Positions 30,687 through 37,323 of a stretch of DNA of 37,323 bases are shown here, in pieces; the first letter of the stretch is position 1; each line of letters starts with the position of its first letter. The notes beneath the pieces were generated by a model. The model was given only the letters and a program-made list of their open reading frames with translations. It was not told the DNA's origin and did no database searches. The stretch covers positions 1 through 37,323 of the forward strand of contig JAFQIF010000072.1 of NCBI GenBank assembly GCA_017397695.1. The letters are read 5' to 3'. The position numbers were made by a program, and so were the translations under genes. The stretch comes from Clostridia bacterium (GTDB lineage Bacteria; Bacillota_A; Clostridia; Christensenellales; Aristaeellaceae).

Positions 30687-31955
30687 ATGTGTGCGACGTA
30701 TATCCGCTGCGGCGCTGAGCGCCATCTGGGCAAGGAAAGCATGGGCACGCTGATGCAGGCGACGCTGCCCGCGTGCCGCGAGGAGCTGCTCGCGCGCTAT
30801 GCCGGCAGCGTGCAGACGGTGTACCTGGATCCGCCGTTTAATACTGGTAAGCGCTTTGATATGAAAGTGCGCATCGGCGAAAAAGGCTATAGAACCGGCA
30901 CGCCGTCCATTTCCATGCCAGCTTATGATGATCGCTGGGAGAGCCGCGAGGCATATCTGGCGATGATGCGCGATACGCTCGCTCTGGCGCGCGATCTGAT
31001 GAAGAAGGAAGGCACGATCTTCGTGCATATCGACTGCCGGATGCACGCGTATATCCGGCTGATGATGGACGAGATTTTCGGCGAGAGCAACTTCCTCAAC
31101 GAAATCATCTGGTCCTATCAGAGCGGCGGACGTGCGCGCACATATTTTCCGCGCAAGCACGACGTGATTCTCTTTTATGCCAAGTCCAGGTCGTATTACT
31201 TCAGTCTCAAGTCCGTGCCTGTTGCCCGCAGCGAGGCGCGCAGCAACCACATGAAGCGCAGCGTGGACGAGGATGGCCGCGTGTACCGCTCCATCATGTC
31301 CGGCGGCAAGGAATACAGGTATTACGACGATGAGCCGGCCTACCCGGGCGATGTGTGGGATGATGTGAGCCACCTGCAGCAGAAGGATCCCCAGCGCACC
31401 GGCTATGACACGCAGAAACCCGTTAAGCTGCTGGAGCGTATCATCAGCTGTTCCTCGCAGGAGGGCGATTTGGTGTGCGATCTCTTTGGCGGCAGCGGCA
31501 CCACGGCTGTCGCCGCTGCGAATCTGGGCCGCCGATTCCTGTGTGTGGATCAGAGCCCGCTGGCCATCGCCGTGGCAGGCAAGCGCCTGAGCCAGAGGAC
31601 GAATGGCAAGCCCATGGGCGTGTGCTACGATGTGGAAGCGCCGTGCGGCGAGGACGACTGCTTTGTGGAGGCGGAGGTCTTCCCGGCGATCACATCCTAT
31701 ACGGTTCACCTGATGAGCTTTGACAGCGTACAGGCGCGCGAGGCGGGCATCAAGGGGCTGGATGCGGTGGATCAGTGGTCAGCAGGCTTTGTGCAGGGCG
31801 ACATGTATCGTTCCTGCGTGGCCAGTGTGCGCACCGTAGGCACGCCGCAGCTGCAGGCAACCATGGAGATGCCCGTGGCAGCCGGCGAACCCTGCATCAT
31901 GATTGTGGATATTTGGGGCAACAGGCGCTTTTACCTGCCCAAGAGGAGATATTAA
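30687..31955 (+). CDS. Orphan DNA methyltransferase (beta-class, type III Mod-like)
   Basis: 422 aa. Motif IV DPPFNTGK (D48) comes before motif I DLFGGSGTT (265-273), the beta-class order, with a region of about 200 residues between them. N6-adenine or N4-cytosine methylation of DNA is expected; target site unknown. GTGYDTQKPVKLLERII-type motif X precedes motif I. No restriction gene is adjacent; it is followed by a hypothetical and trmD, so it is a chromosomal orphan. Its promoter is now formed by attR. GAGAAGGA lies about 11 nt before the ATG. Confidence 0.88.
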   Translation: MCATYIRCGAERHLGKESMGTLMQATLPACREELLARYAGSVQTVYLDPPFNTGKRFDMKVRIGEKGYRTGTPSISMPAYDDRWESREAYLAMMRDTLALARDLMKKEGTIFVHIDCRMHAYIRLMMDEIFGESNFLNEIIWSYQSGGRARTYFPRKHDVILFYAKSRSYYFSLKSVPVARSEARSNHMKRSVDEDGRVYRSIMSGGKEYRYYDDEPAYPGDVWDDVSHLQQKDPQRTGYDTQKPVKLLERIISCSSQEGDLVCDLFGGSGTTAVAAANLGRRFLCVDQSPLAIAVAGKRLSQRTNGKPMGVCYDVEAPCGEDDCFVEAEVFPAITSYTVHLMSFDSVQAREAGIKGLDAVDQWSAGFVQGDMYRSCVASVRTVGTPQLQATMEMPVAAGEPCIMIVDIWGNRRFYLPKRRY

Positions 31956-31957
31956 CA

Positions 31958-32566
31958 ATGGCTATACCCAATGGATATATGGTCTATCTGCTGCGGATCC
32001 TGGCGGCGCAGGGCGCGCTTGCTTCGATCTATACCGATCCGAACGATCCGGATGGATTCAGTGCAGGTTTTGTGGAGGCGGTGGATGGCAAGCATGTGCT
32101 CATGTGCGATCTGACGCCCTGGGGCCAGATCGACGGCTGGCGTGTGCGCCGAAACAGCGACGTCATCCAGATTCTCTCCGGCGAGGAATACGAGCAGCGT
32201 CTGGGCATGCTCATGGCACATCACAAGCAGCATCATCGTCCGTTCTTCACCGATTATCCGGCGGAGGATACCGATCTGTTGCTGAGCGTGCTGCTGGAAT
32301 GCAAGGCGAGAAACGAGATCCTCAGCGTGATTATCGGCAACGAGATGATCACCGGTAGGGTTGTGGAGGCCAATGGCCTGCGCGTCAAGATCCGGCTGCT
32401 GGATTTCTTCGGCCGCGAAGCGGAAATCGAGACGGTTACCCTGCGTGAAATTGAGATTCTGGAGATCGATACGCAGGAAGAGAAGATGTACGGCATCCTG
32501 GAAGAAATGGAGCGCCAGCGCATGCAGCTGCTGCCTGCGGAAGACGGGACGGACGAGGGCGTATGA
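31958..32566 (+). CDS. Hypothetical protein of the trmD operon
   Basis: 202 aa, unrecognised. The N-terminal part (GFVEAVDGKHVLMCDLTPWGQIDGWRVRR...VIQI) and a second similar block (ITGRVVEANGLRVKIRLLDFFG...REIEILEI) look like two small SH3/Sm-like beta barrels, a pattern by eye only. The ATG at 31958 follows AGAGGAG. Its stop overlaps the trmD ATG, so a role near RNA or translation is possible but not shown. Confidence 0.75.
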   Translation: MAIPNGYMVYLLRILAAQGALASIYTDPNDPDGFSAGFVEAVDGKHVLMCDLTPWGQIDGWRVRRNSDVIQILSGEEYEQRLGMLMAHHKQHHRPFFTDYPAEDTDLLLSVLLECKARNEILSVIIGNEMITGRVVEANGLRVKIRLLDFFGREAEIETVTLREIEILEIDTQEEKMYGILEEMERQRMQLLPAEDGTDEGV

Positions 32567-33357
32567 AGATCACGATACTGACGATTTTTCCGGAGATGTT
32601 TGCTCCGCTGCATCTGAGCATGCTCGGACGCGCAGAGAAGGCGGGCCTGCTGGATATCCGCGAGGTGAATATCCGTGATTATTCCAAGAACAAGCACCAT
32701 AACACCGATGACGCGCCCTTCGGAGGCGGTGCGGGCATGGTGATGCTCGCCCAGCCGATCGTGGATGCGATCCGCGATGTGCAGGGCGAGCATTTTAAAG
32801 GGAAGCGGATCTATCTTTCCCCGCGCGGCAAGACGCTCACCCAGCAGAAGGTGGAGGAGCTTGCCAAGGAAGACGAACTGATCCTGCTGTGCGGGCATTA
32901 CGAGGGTGTGGATCAGCGCGCGCTGGACCTGTGCATCGACGAGGAGATTTCCATCGGCGATTACATCCTTACCGGCGGCGAGCTGGGCGCGATGGTACTG
33001 GTGGACAGCGTGGCGCGGCTGGTACCGGGCGTGCTGGGCTGCGAGGAGAGCGCGCGGACGGAGAGCTTTTCTTCCGGCTTGCTGGAGCATCCTCAGTACA
33101 CCCGCCCGCGCGAGTTCGAGGGCTTGCTTGTGCCCGAACCGCTGTTGAACGGCAATCACGCGCATATTCAGGATTGGCAGCTTTCGGAGTCCCTTTATAT
33201 TACGCTGCGCCGCAGGCCGGAGATGGCCAGAGCATTTCTGGCGGGCAGAAAATTCACCCGCCACCAGAAGAAGGTGGTCGATGCGGTGTTTGAACGGATT
33301 CGCGTGGAGGATGAACAGAAGATTCAACAGGAAGAGAATTCTCAGGAAAATGTGTAA
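32563..33357 (+). CDS. trmD: tRNA (guanine37-N1)-methyltransferase
   Basis: 264 aa SPOUT knot enzyme that makes m1G37 next to the anticodon and prevents frameshifting. Knot motifs: FGGGAGMVM, LLCGHYEGVDQR, GDYILTGGELGAMVLVDSVARLVPGVLG, and EHPQYTRPREFEG. ATG overlaps the upstream stop (ATGA). Slightly longer than E. coli TrmD because of a C-terminal acidic tail. In most Firmicutes it sits beside rpsP/rimM/rplS; that order is not seen here. Confidence 0.95.
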   Translation: MKITILTIFPEMFAPLHLSMLGRAEKAGLLDIREVNIRDYSKNKHHNTDDAPFGGGAGMVMLAQPIVDAIRDVQGEHFKGKRIYLSPRGKTLTQQKVEELAKEDELILLCGHYEGVDQRALDLCIDEEISIGDYILTGGELGAMVLVDSVARLVPGVLGCEESARTESFSSGLLEHPQYTRPREFEGLLVPEPLLNGNHAHIQDWQLSESLYITLRRRPEMARAFLAGRKFTRHQKKVVDAVFERIRVEDEQKIQQEENSQENV

Positions 33358-33374
33358 AGTGGGTATGTCCCGAA

Positions 33375-33436
33375 GGGTATGCCCTAGGGGCGATCGGAAA
33401 GCCCCTGGGCCAGGGTTCGGGGCAGAGCTTCGGGAG
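33375..33436 (+). repeat. Degenerate dispersed repeat, copy E
   Basis: GGGGCGATCGGAAAGCCCC and GGTTCGGGGCAGAGCTTCGGG resemble the palindromic modules of the family. It fills the gap between trmD and the next gene and appears to supply its ribosome site (GGGAGGAA). Confidence 0.5.
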
Positions 33437-33441
33437 GAATT

Positions 33442-35382
33442 ATGCAACTGACACTGGGCGTAGCCGCGCACGTGGACGCGGGTAAGACAACGCTGTGCGA
33501 ACAGCTGCTGCTGCATAGCGGCGTGCTGCGCAAGGGCGGCCGCGTGGATCATGGCGACGCTTTTATGGACGGGCATGCGTTGGAGCGTGCCCGCGGCATC
33601 ACGATTTTCAGCGAGCAGGCGTCGCTGGACCTTGCGCGCGGGGACGGCGAAACCGTACACGTGACGCTGATGGATACGCCGGGCCATGTCGACTTTTCTG
33701 CCGAGATGGAGCGTGCGCTGTCCGTGCTGGATATGGCGCTGTTGGTGGTATCCTGCGCTGAAGGCGTGCAGAGCCATACGGTGACGCTCTTTCGACTTCT
33801 CAAAAAGAAAAAGATTCCTACGATTGTTTTCCTCAATAAGACTGACCGCGAAGGCGCAGATGTATTGCGCGTGATGGCGCAGATGCAGCGCCTGCTCTCT
33901 TCCGACTGTGTGCTCATGGCGCAGGAGCGGGACGCGCTTTGCGAGGAACTGGCCATGCGCGACGATGTGCTCATGGAGCAGCACCTGATGGAGGAGGCGC
34001 AGCGGGCAGACTATCTCGCCGGTGCGCGCCGCAGTGTGAAGGCCTGCCAGCTCTATCCGGTGCTTCATGGCAGCGCGCTGATGGATCAGGGTGTGGACGA
34101 CCTGATGCGCGCCATTGCCGAACTCGCCGATACGGACTATGATCAGCGGCTGGATGAGCCGTTTTCTGCGCGCGTATATCGCGTGCGCAGGCAGGACGGC
34201 ATGCGTTATTGCTATCTCAAGGCAATCTCGGGCAGATTGTCAGCGCGCGATGCGCTTGCTACGCTGCATGGCGAAGAAAAGGTCAATGCGGTATACAGCG
34301 CGCAGGGTACAAAGCTGACGGTATGCGCCGTGCTGCAGGCCGGACAGACGGCAGCGGTAACGGGCCTTTCCTGCAGGCCGGGTGAGCGCGTGGGCCGGGA
34401 TTATGCGCTGGAGCAGCAGGAGCTTGTTCCGCTGATGAGCGTGGATGTGCAGGGTGAAAAGGGGCTGGAGCCTGCGAAGCTGCTTGCCCATCTGCGCGAA
34501 CTGGAGGAGGAAGACCCGCTGCTGCACGTGCGCGCGCAGGACGGACGGGTATCCATCGGCATCATGGGCGCAGTGCAGATTGAGGTGATCGGCAGCCTGC
34601 TGGAGAGCCGATTTGGAGACAGGGTGTCGTTCCTGCCGCCGAAGGTGATGTATAAGGAAACTGTGGCGGAACCGGCGATCGGCATCGGCCACTACGAGCC
34701 GCTCAGGCACTATGCTGAATGCTGGCTGCGTCTTGTGCCGGGCAAAAACGGCAGCGGCGTGACCTTTATGGACAAGACGCCTGCGAACATGTTGGATATG
34801 AACTGGCGCAGGCTGATCAGCGCGCATGTACATGAGCGCGAACATCCGGGCGTGCTCACGGGCAGCCCCATGACGGATGTATGTGTTGAGCTGATTGCAG
34901 GACGTTCGCATCTCAAGCATACGGAGGGCGGCGATTTCCGCGAGGCGACATACCGCGCGATCCGCAATGCGTTCATGTATGCCAGGTGCGTGCTGCTGGA
35001 GCCGGTGGTGCGTTTTGAGTTGGCGTTTGCCTCCGATCTGCTCAGCCGCGTGACGGGCGAGTTGCTGCGCTTGGGCGCAGAGCTGGATGCGCCGGAGTAT
35101 GACGAGGACGAGGTGCTGCTGGGCGGAACGTGCACGGCGGCAGCCTTTTGGGATTATCCACAGAAATTCGCCGCGACGACGCGCGGGCATGGGCGAATCA
35201 ATTCCCGTTTTGAGCGCTACGCGCCCTGCAAAGATCAGGAGGCGATCGTGCAGGAGATTGGTTACAGCGCGCTGGCGGATGTGAAGAATCCGCCGGGCAG
35301 CGTATTCTGCAGCCATGGCGCGGGCTTCTATGTTGCCTGGGACGAGGTGCGAAGCTATGCGCATTGCGAGGTGGAGGAATAA
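33442..35382 (+). CDS. TetM/EF-G-like translational GTPase
   Basis: 646 aa, close to Tet(M)/Tet(O) length. G1 AHVDAGKTT, G3 DTPGH, G4 NKTD, switch I with ERARGITIFSEQ, then domains II-V of EF-G type. Tet(M) relatives displace tetracycline from ribosomes, but many chromosomal members in Clostridia are housekeeping-type factors with no proven resistance. The domain IV loop residues that distinguish resistance proteins cannot be judged by eye. The ATG follows GGGAGGAA. Its stop overlaps the next ATG (TAATG), so it is coupled to a MocR-type regulator. Confidence 0.88.
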   Translation: MQLTLGVAAHVDAGKTTLCEQLLLHSGVLRKGGRVDHGDAFMDGHALERARGITIFSEQASLDLARGDGETVHVTLMDTPGHVDFSAEMERALSVLDMALLVVSCAEGVQSHTVTLFRLLKKKKIPTIVFLNKTDREGADVLRVMAQMQRLLSSDCVLMAQERDALCEELAMRDDVLMEQHLMEEAQRADYLAGARRSVKACQLYPVLHGSALMDQGVDDLMRAIAELADTDYDQRLDEPFSARVYRVRRQDGMRYCYLKAISGRLSARDALATLHGEEKVNAVYSAQGTKLTVCAVLQAGQTAAVTGLSCRPGERVGRDYALEQQELVPLMSVDVQGEKGLEPAKLLAHLRELEEEDPLLHVRAQDGRVSIGIMGAVQIEVIGSLLESRFGDRVSFLPPKVMYKETVAEPAIGIGHYEPLRHYAECWLRLVPGKNGSGVTFMDKTPANMLDMNWRRLISAHVHEREHPGVLTGSPMTDVCVELIAGRSHLKHTEGGDFREATYRAIRNAFMYARCVLLEPVVRFELAFASDLLSRVTGELLRLGAELDAPEYDEDEVLLGGTCTAAAFWDYPQKFAATTRGHGRINSRFERYAPCKDQEAIVQEIGYSALADVKNPPGSVFCSHGAGFYVAWDEVRSYAHCEVEE

Positions 35383-36737
35383 TGTTTACCTGTACGCTGG
35401 ATCCTCAAAGCCGTGTGACATTGATCGATCAGCTCTATAGCGCGCTTCGCGAGGAAATCGAGCAGGGACGTATGCCTGCAGGCGTGAAGCTGCCGTCCAA
35501 ACGCCAGCTTTCCGAGCATCTGCACGTGAGCACATCGACGGTGGAAGCGGCATACGGCAGGCTGGTCAGCGAGGGCTATTGCGAGAGCAGGCCGCGCAGC
35601 GGTATGTATGTGGCGCAGGCGCTGCCCCATAGCAGTCGTGTTGCGCATGTACAGGATGTGCCGGTGAAGTGGGACTTTTCCACCGGCGCTGCGGATGCCG
35701 AGCACTTTCCCTATGCGACATGGGCGCGCCTGATGCGCGAGGTGCTCAGCGAGCAGAACAAGGCACTGCTGCTTTCCGGCGATCCGCAGGGATCGCTCCA
35801 GCTGCGCCGCGAGATTGCGGGCATGCTGCAGCGCCTGCGCGGCATCGAGGTTTCGCCCGAATGCATCGTGCTTGGCGCGGGTACGGAGGTGCTGGTGACG
35901 GCACTGGTATCCGTATTGGGCCGTGAGAAGCTCTTTGCCGTGGAGGATCCGGGTTATTCCCGCGTACGCAGGATCCTGGTAGCCAGCGGTGCGCGCATTG
36001 CGCCGACACCGCTTTCGGGCGGCGCGATCGATGTGCGCGCGCTGTATACCGGCGGCGCGGGCGCGGCGTATGTCACGCCGTCGCATCAGTTTCCGTTGGG
36101 CGCGGAGATGACAGCCAGCCAGCGCACAGCGCTGCTGCACTGGGCCAGGGAAACGGGTGGCTATATTCTGGAGGACGACTACGACAGTGAATTCCGCTTT
36201 GCGGGCGTGAGCCTGCCCGCGCTCAAGGCGATGGACGAGAGCGGACAGGTGATCTATATGAATACCTTTGCGCGCACGCTTGCCCCAGGTTTGCGCCTGA
36301 GCTTCATGGTGCTGCCGCCAGCGCTTGTCGGGCGCTATCGCGCCATGCATGCAGCGTGCAGCGTGCCGGGCTTTGAGCAGGAGACGCTGTGCAAGTTTAT
36401 TGCGGGCGGCTATCTGGAGCGGCATGTCAGCCGGATGCGTATGGTATACCGCAGCAGACTGCTTGCGCTGGAGAAAAAAGCGGCGGAGTTTGGGCTTGGC
36501 GAGGTTGCGCCGTGCGGCGCGGGCCTGTATGCGCTTTTGAATGTCGGCGGAAAGACGCCCGCGCAGGAGCTGATTCCACTGGCGGCGCGCCATGGCGTAC
36601 GGCTTACGAGCCTTACGGATTACGGTGTGATGCAGACTGGAAAAGAGCATGAGCGTGTGGTGCTGCTGGGGTTTGCGGGCATGGACGAGGCCGCGATAGA
36701 AGCGGGTCTTTCCGCGCTGAAGCAGGCATGGATGTAA
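35382..36737 (+). CDS. MocR/PdxR-type regulator lacking the PLP lysine
   Basis: 451 aa. N-terminal GntR winged helix (LYSALREEIEQGRMPAGVKLPSKRQL...STVEAAYGRLVSEGYCESRPRSG, about 12-75) joined to a fold-type I aminotransferase domain: EDPGYSRVR, VTPSHQFPLGAEM, EDDYDSEFRF (PLP-ring Asp). The Schiff-base lysine is normally in TFSKTLxPxLRLG; here it is TFARTLAPGLRLS, with Arg298 (codon CGC). The protein may bind ligand without covalent PLP. Start at 35382 behind GGAGG, overlapping the previous stop. Target genes unknown; the coupled GTPase is a candidate. Confidence 0.9.
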   Translation: MFTCTLDPQSRVTLIDQLYSALREEIEQGRMPAGVKLPSKRQLSEHLHVSTSTVEAAYGRLVSEGYCESRPRSGMYVAQALPHSSRVAHVQDVPVKWDFSTGAADAEHFPYATWARLMREVLSEQNKALLLSGDPQGSLQLRREIAGMLQRLRGIEVSPECIVLGAGTEVLVTALVSVLGREKLFAVEDPGYSRVRRILVASGARIAPTPLSGGAIDVRALYTGGAGAAYVTPSHQFPLGAEMTASQRTALLHWARETGGYILEDDYDSEFRFAGVSLPALKAMDESGQVIYMNTFARTLAPGLRLSFMVLPPALVGRYRAMHAACSVPGFEQETLCKFIAGGYLERHVSRMRMVYRSRLLALEKKAAEFGLGEVAPCGAGLYALLNVGGKTPAQELIPLAARHGVRLTSLTDYGVMQTGKEHERVVLLGFAGMDEAAIEAGLSALKQAWM

Positions 36738-36768
36738 TACGGATGGATCATCTAAAAGGAGAACAGGC

Positions 36769-37164
36769 ATGAGGAAAGGGATTCTGGCGTTGATGCTGGT
36801 CATCGCGCTGTTTATGATGACGGGCTGCACGTCTATGGAGCAGGCGCTCAGCAAGATTGGAGACGACATTGAAGCCAGGCAGCTGGATACGCCGAAGACG
36901 GCAGACACCAGCGTGGATTGGGGTTTTGTGATTGAGGTACGGGAACTGGCGACGAAGACGTTTGCCGAGGGTGTACCCGACGCGACGATTACCAATACGC
37001 GCGTGGCTTCCAAGGACAACAAGGGAGAGCGTGCGATTGTCATCGTGGAATTTGAGCGGGACGGCAAGAGCGGCAGTTACGGATTCGATTATGAAAAGAA
37101 TGAAAGCGGCGTATATGAGCTCAAGAGAATGGGCGAAGGCGTGCGCACGGACGATCTGATGTGA
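36769..37164 (+). CDS. Small lipoprotein, hypothetical
   Basis: 131 aa. Signal peptide ending in lipobox MMTGC (Cys about 20), then a mature part with helices and a beta segment (AIVIVEFERDGKSGSYGFDY). Anchored outside the membrane; function not recognised. AAAAGGAG precedes the ATG. Last gene before a terminator. Confidence 0.8.
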   Translation: MRKGILALMLVIALFMMTGCTSMEQALSKIGDDIEARQLDTPKTADTSVDWGFVIEVRELATKTFAEGVPDATITNTRVASKDNKGERAIVIVEFERDGKSGSYGFDYEKNESGVYELKRMGEGVRTDDLM

Positions 37165-37169
37165 TAGGA

Positions 37170-37200
37170 AAAGGGATGACCGGAGGGTCATCCCTTTGCT
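37170..37200 (+). terminator. Intrinsic terminator
   Basis: Perfect 12-bp stem 37170-37181 / 37186-37197 with a GGAG loop; short T run. Confidence 0.8.
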
Positions 37201-37234
37201 TATTAGGGAACACTAGGGATATTTAGTTCACTAA

Positions 37235-37323
37235 GCAGCTTGAAACCGCCGCGAAGCGAAGAAGGGGTCTGGGGACAATGTCCCCAGGCGGGTTTGGGCG
37301 GCAGCCCAACGTTTCCATGCGCG
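37235..37323 (+). repeat. Dispersed intergenic repeat, copy F
   Basis: 89 bp to the window edge, matching copy D at 84 of 89 positions. Same order of modules, placed directly after a terminator. Confidence 0.88.

Noticed and set aside
30687..31955. Complete restriction-modification or other defence system at the right junction
   Set aside because: No endonuclease or specificity gene nearby; the neighbours are trmD-operon genes and the gene lies outside the att repeat.

Overview
The window looks like a piece of a moderately high-GC, spore-forming Firmicutes (Clostridia) chromosome. The evidence is a spoIIID-mbl gene pair, a CarD-family regulator, a RelQ-type alarmone synthase, an ECF transporter core (ecfA1-ecfA2-ecfT), textbook sigma-A promoters with 17-bp spacers, and AGGAGG-type ribosome sites with some TTG and GTG starts. 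I cannot name the species. No rRNA, tRNA or CRISPR array was seen.

Layout. 1-20,800 is host chromosome: ftsH and a DUF1294 protein; convergent carD and a DUF1858 protein; relQ; a C_GCAxxG_C_C protein; a DUF951 protein; lepB; a small hypothetical; a malic enzyme; two CobW-type GTPases (one with a His/Cys metal-binding insert, one joined to a DUF1980-like domain); ecfA1-ecfA2-ecfT-truA; spoIIID-mbl; a HAD phosphatase; a large lipoprotein with seven peptidoglycan-binding repeats; and, on the minus strand, a YkgJ-like gene followed by murI. About 20,827-30,631 is an AT-richer integrated element bounded by a 20-bp direct repeat. 30,632-37,323 is host again: an orphan DNA methyltransferase, a hypothetical, trmD, a TetM/EF-G-like GTPase, a MocR-type regulator lacking its PLP lysine, and a lipoprotein. 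A dispersed intergenic repeat with palindromic modules occurs at six or more host sites and was not seen inside the element.

The element carries, left to right: a 19-residue hydrophobic peptide ORF, a radical SAM protein with SPASM-like cysteines and a small unknown protein; then on the minus strand a zinc-ribbon protein, a HigB/HigA-like toxin-antitoxin pair, a broken phage-type regulator, a serine resolvase with a probable res site, and an XRE regulator. Divergent from the last are a small protein, a Rep-like protein, an HNH endonuclease-like protein and a tyrosine integrase next to the right end.

The most striking observation is the attachment site. The 20-bp core contains a TATAAT -10 box. 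The host side of attL supplies TTGTCA and the element side of attR supplies TTGAAA, each exactly 17 bp upstream of TATAAT. Recombination therefore swaps -35 boxes: the host methyltransferase-trmD operon keeps a promoter after insertion, and the element's left-end peptide/radical SAM genes sit behind an att promoter in both the integrated and the predicted circular state. The same host -35 region reads on the other strand as the -35 of the ykgJ-murI promoter, so the element entered a divergent promoter without destroying either side.
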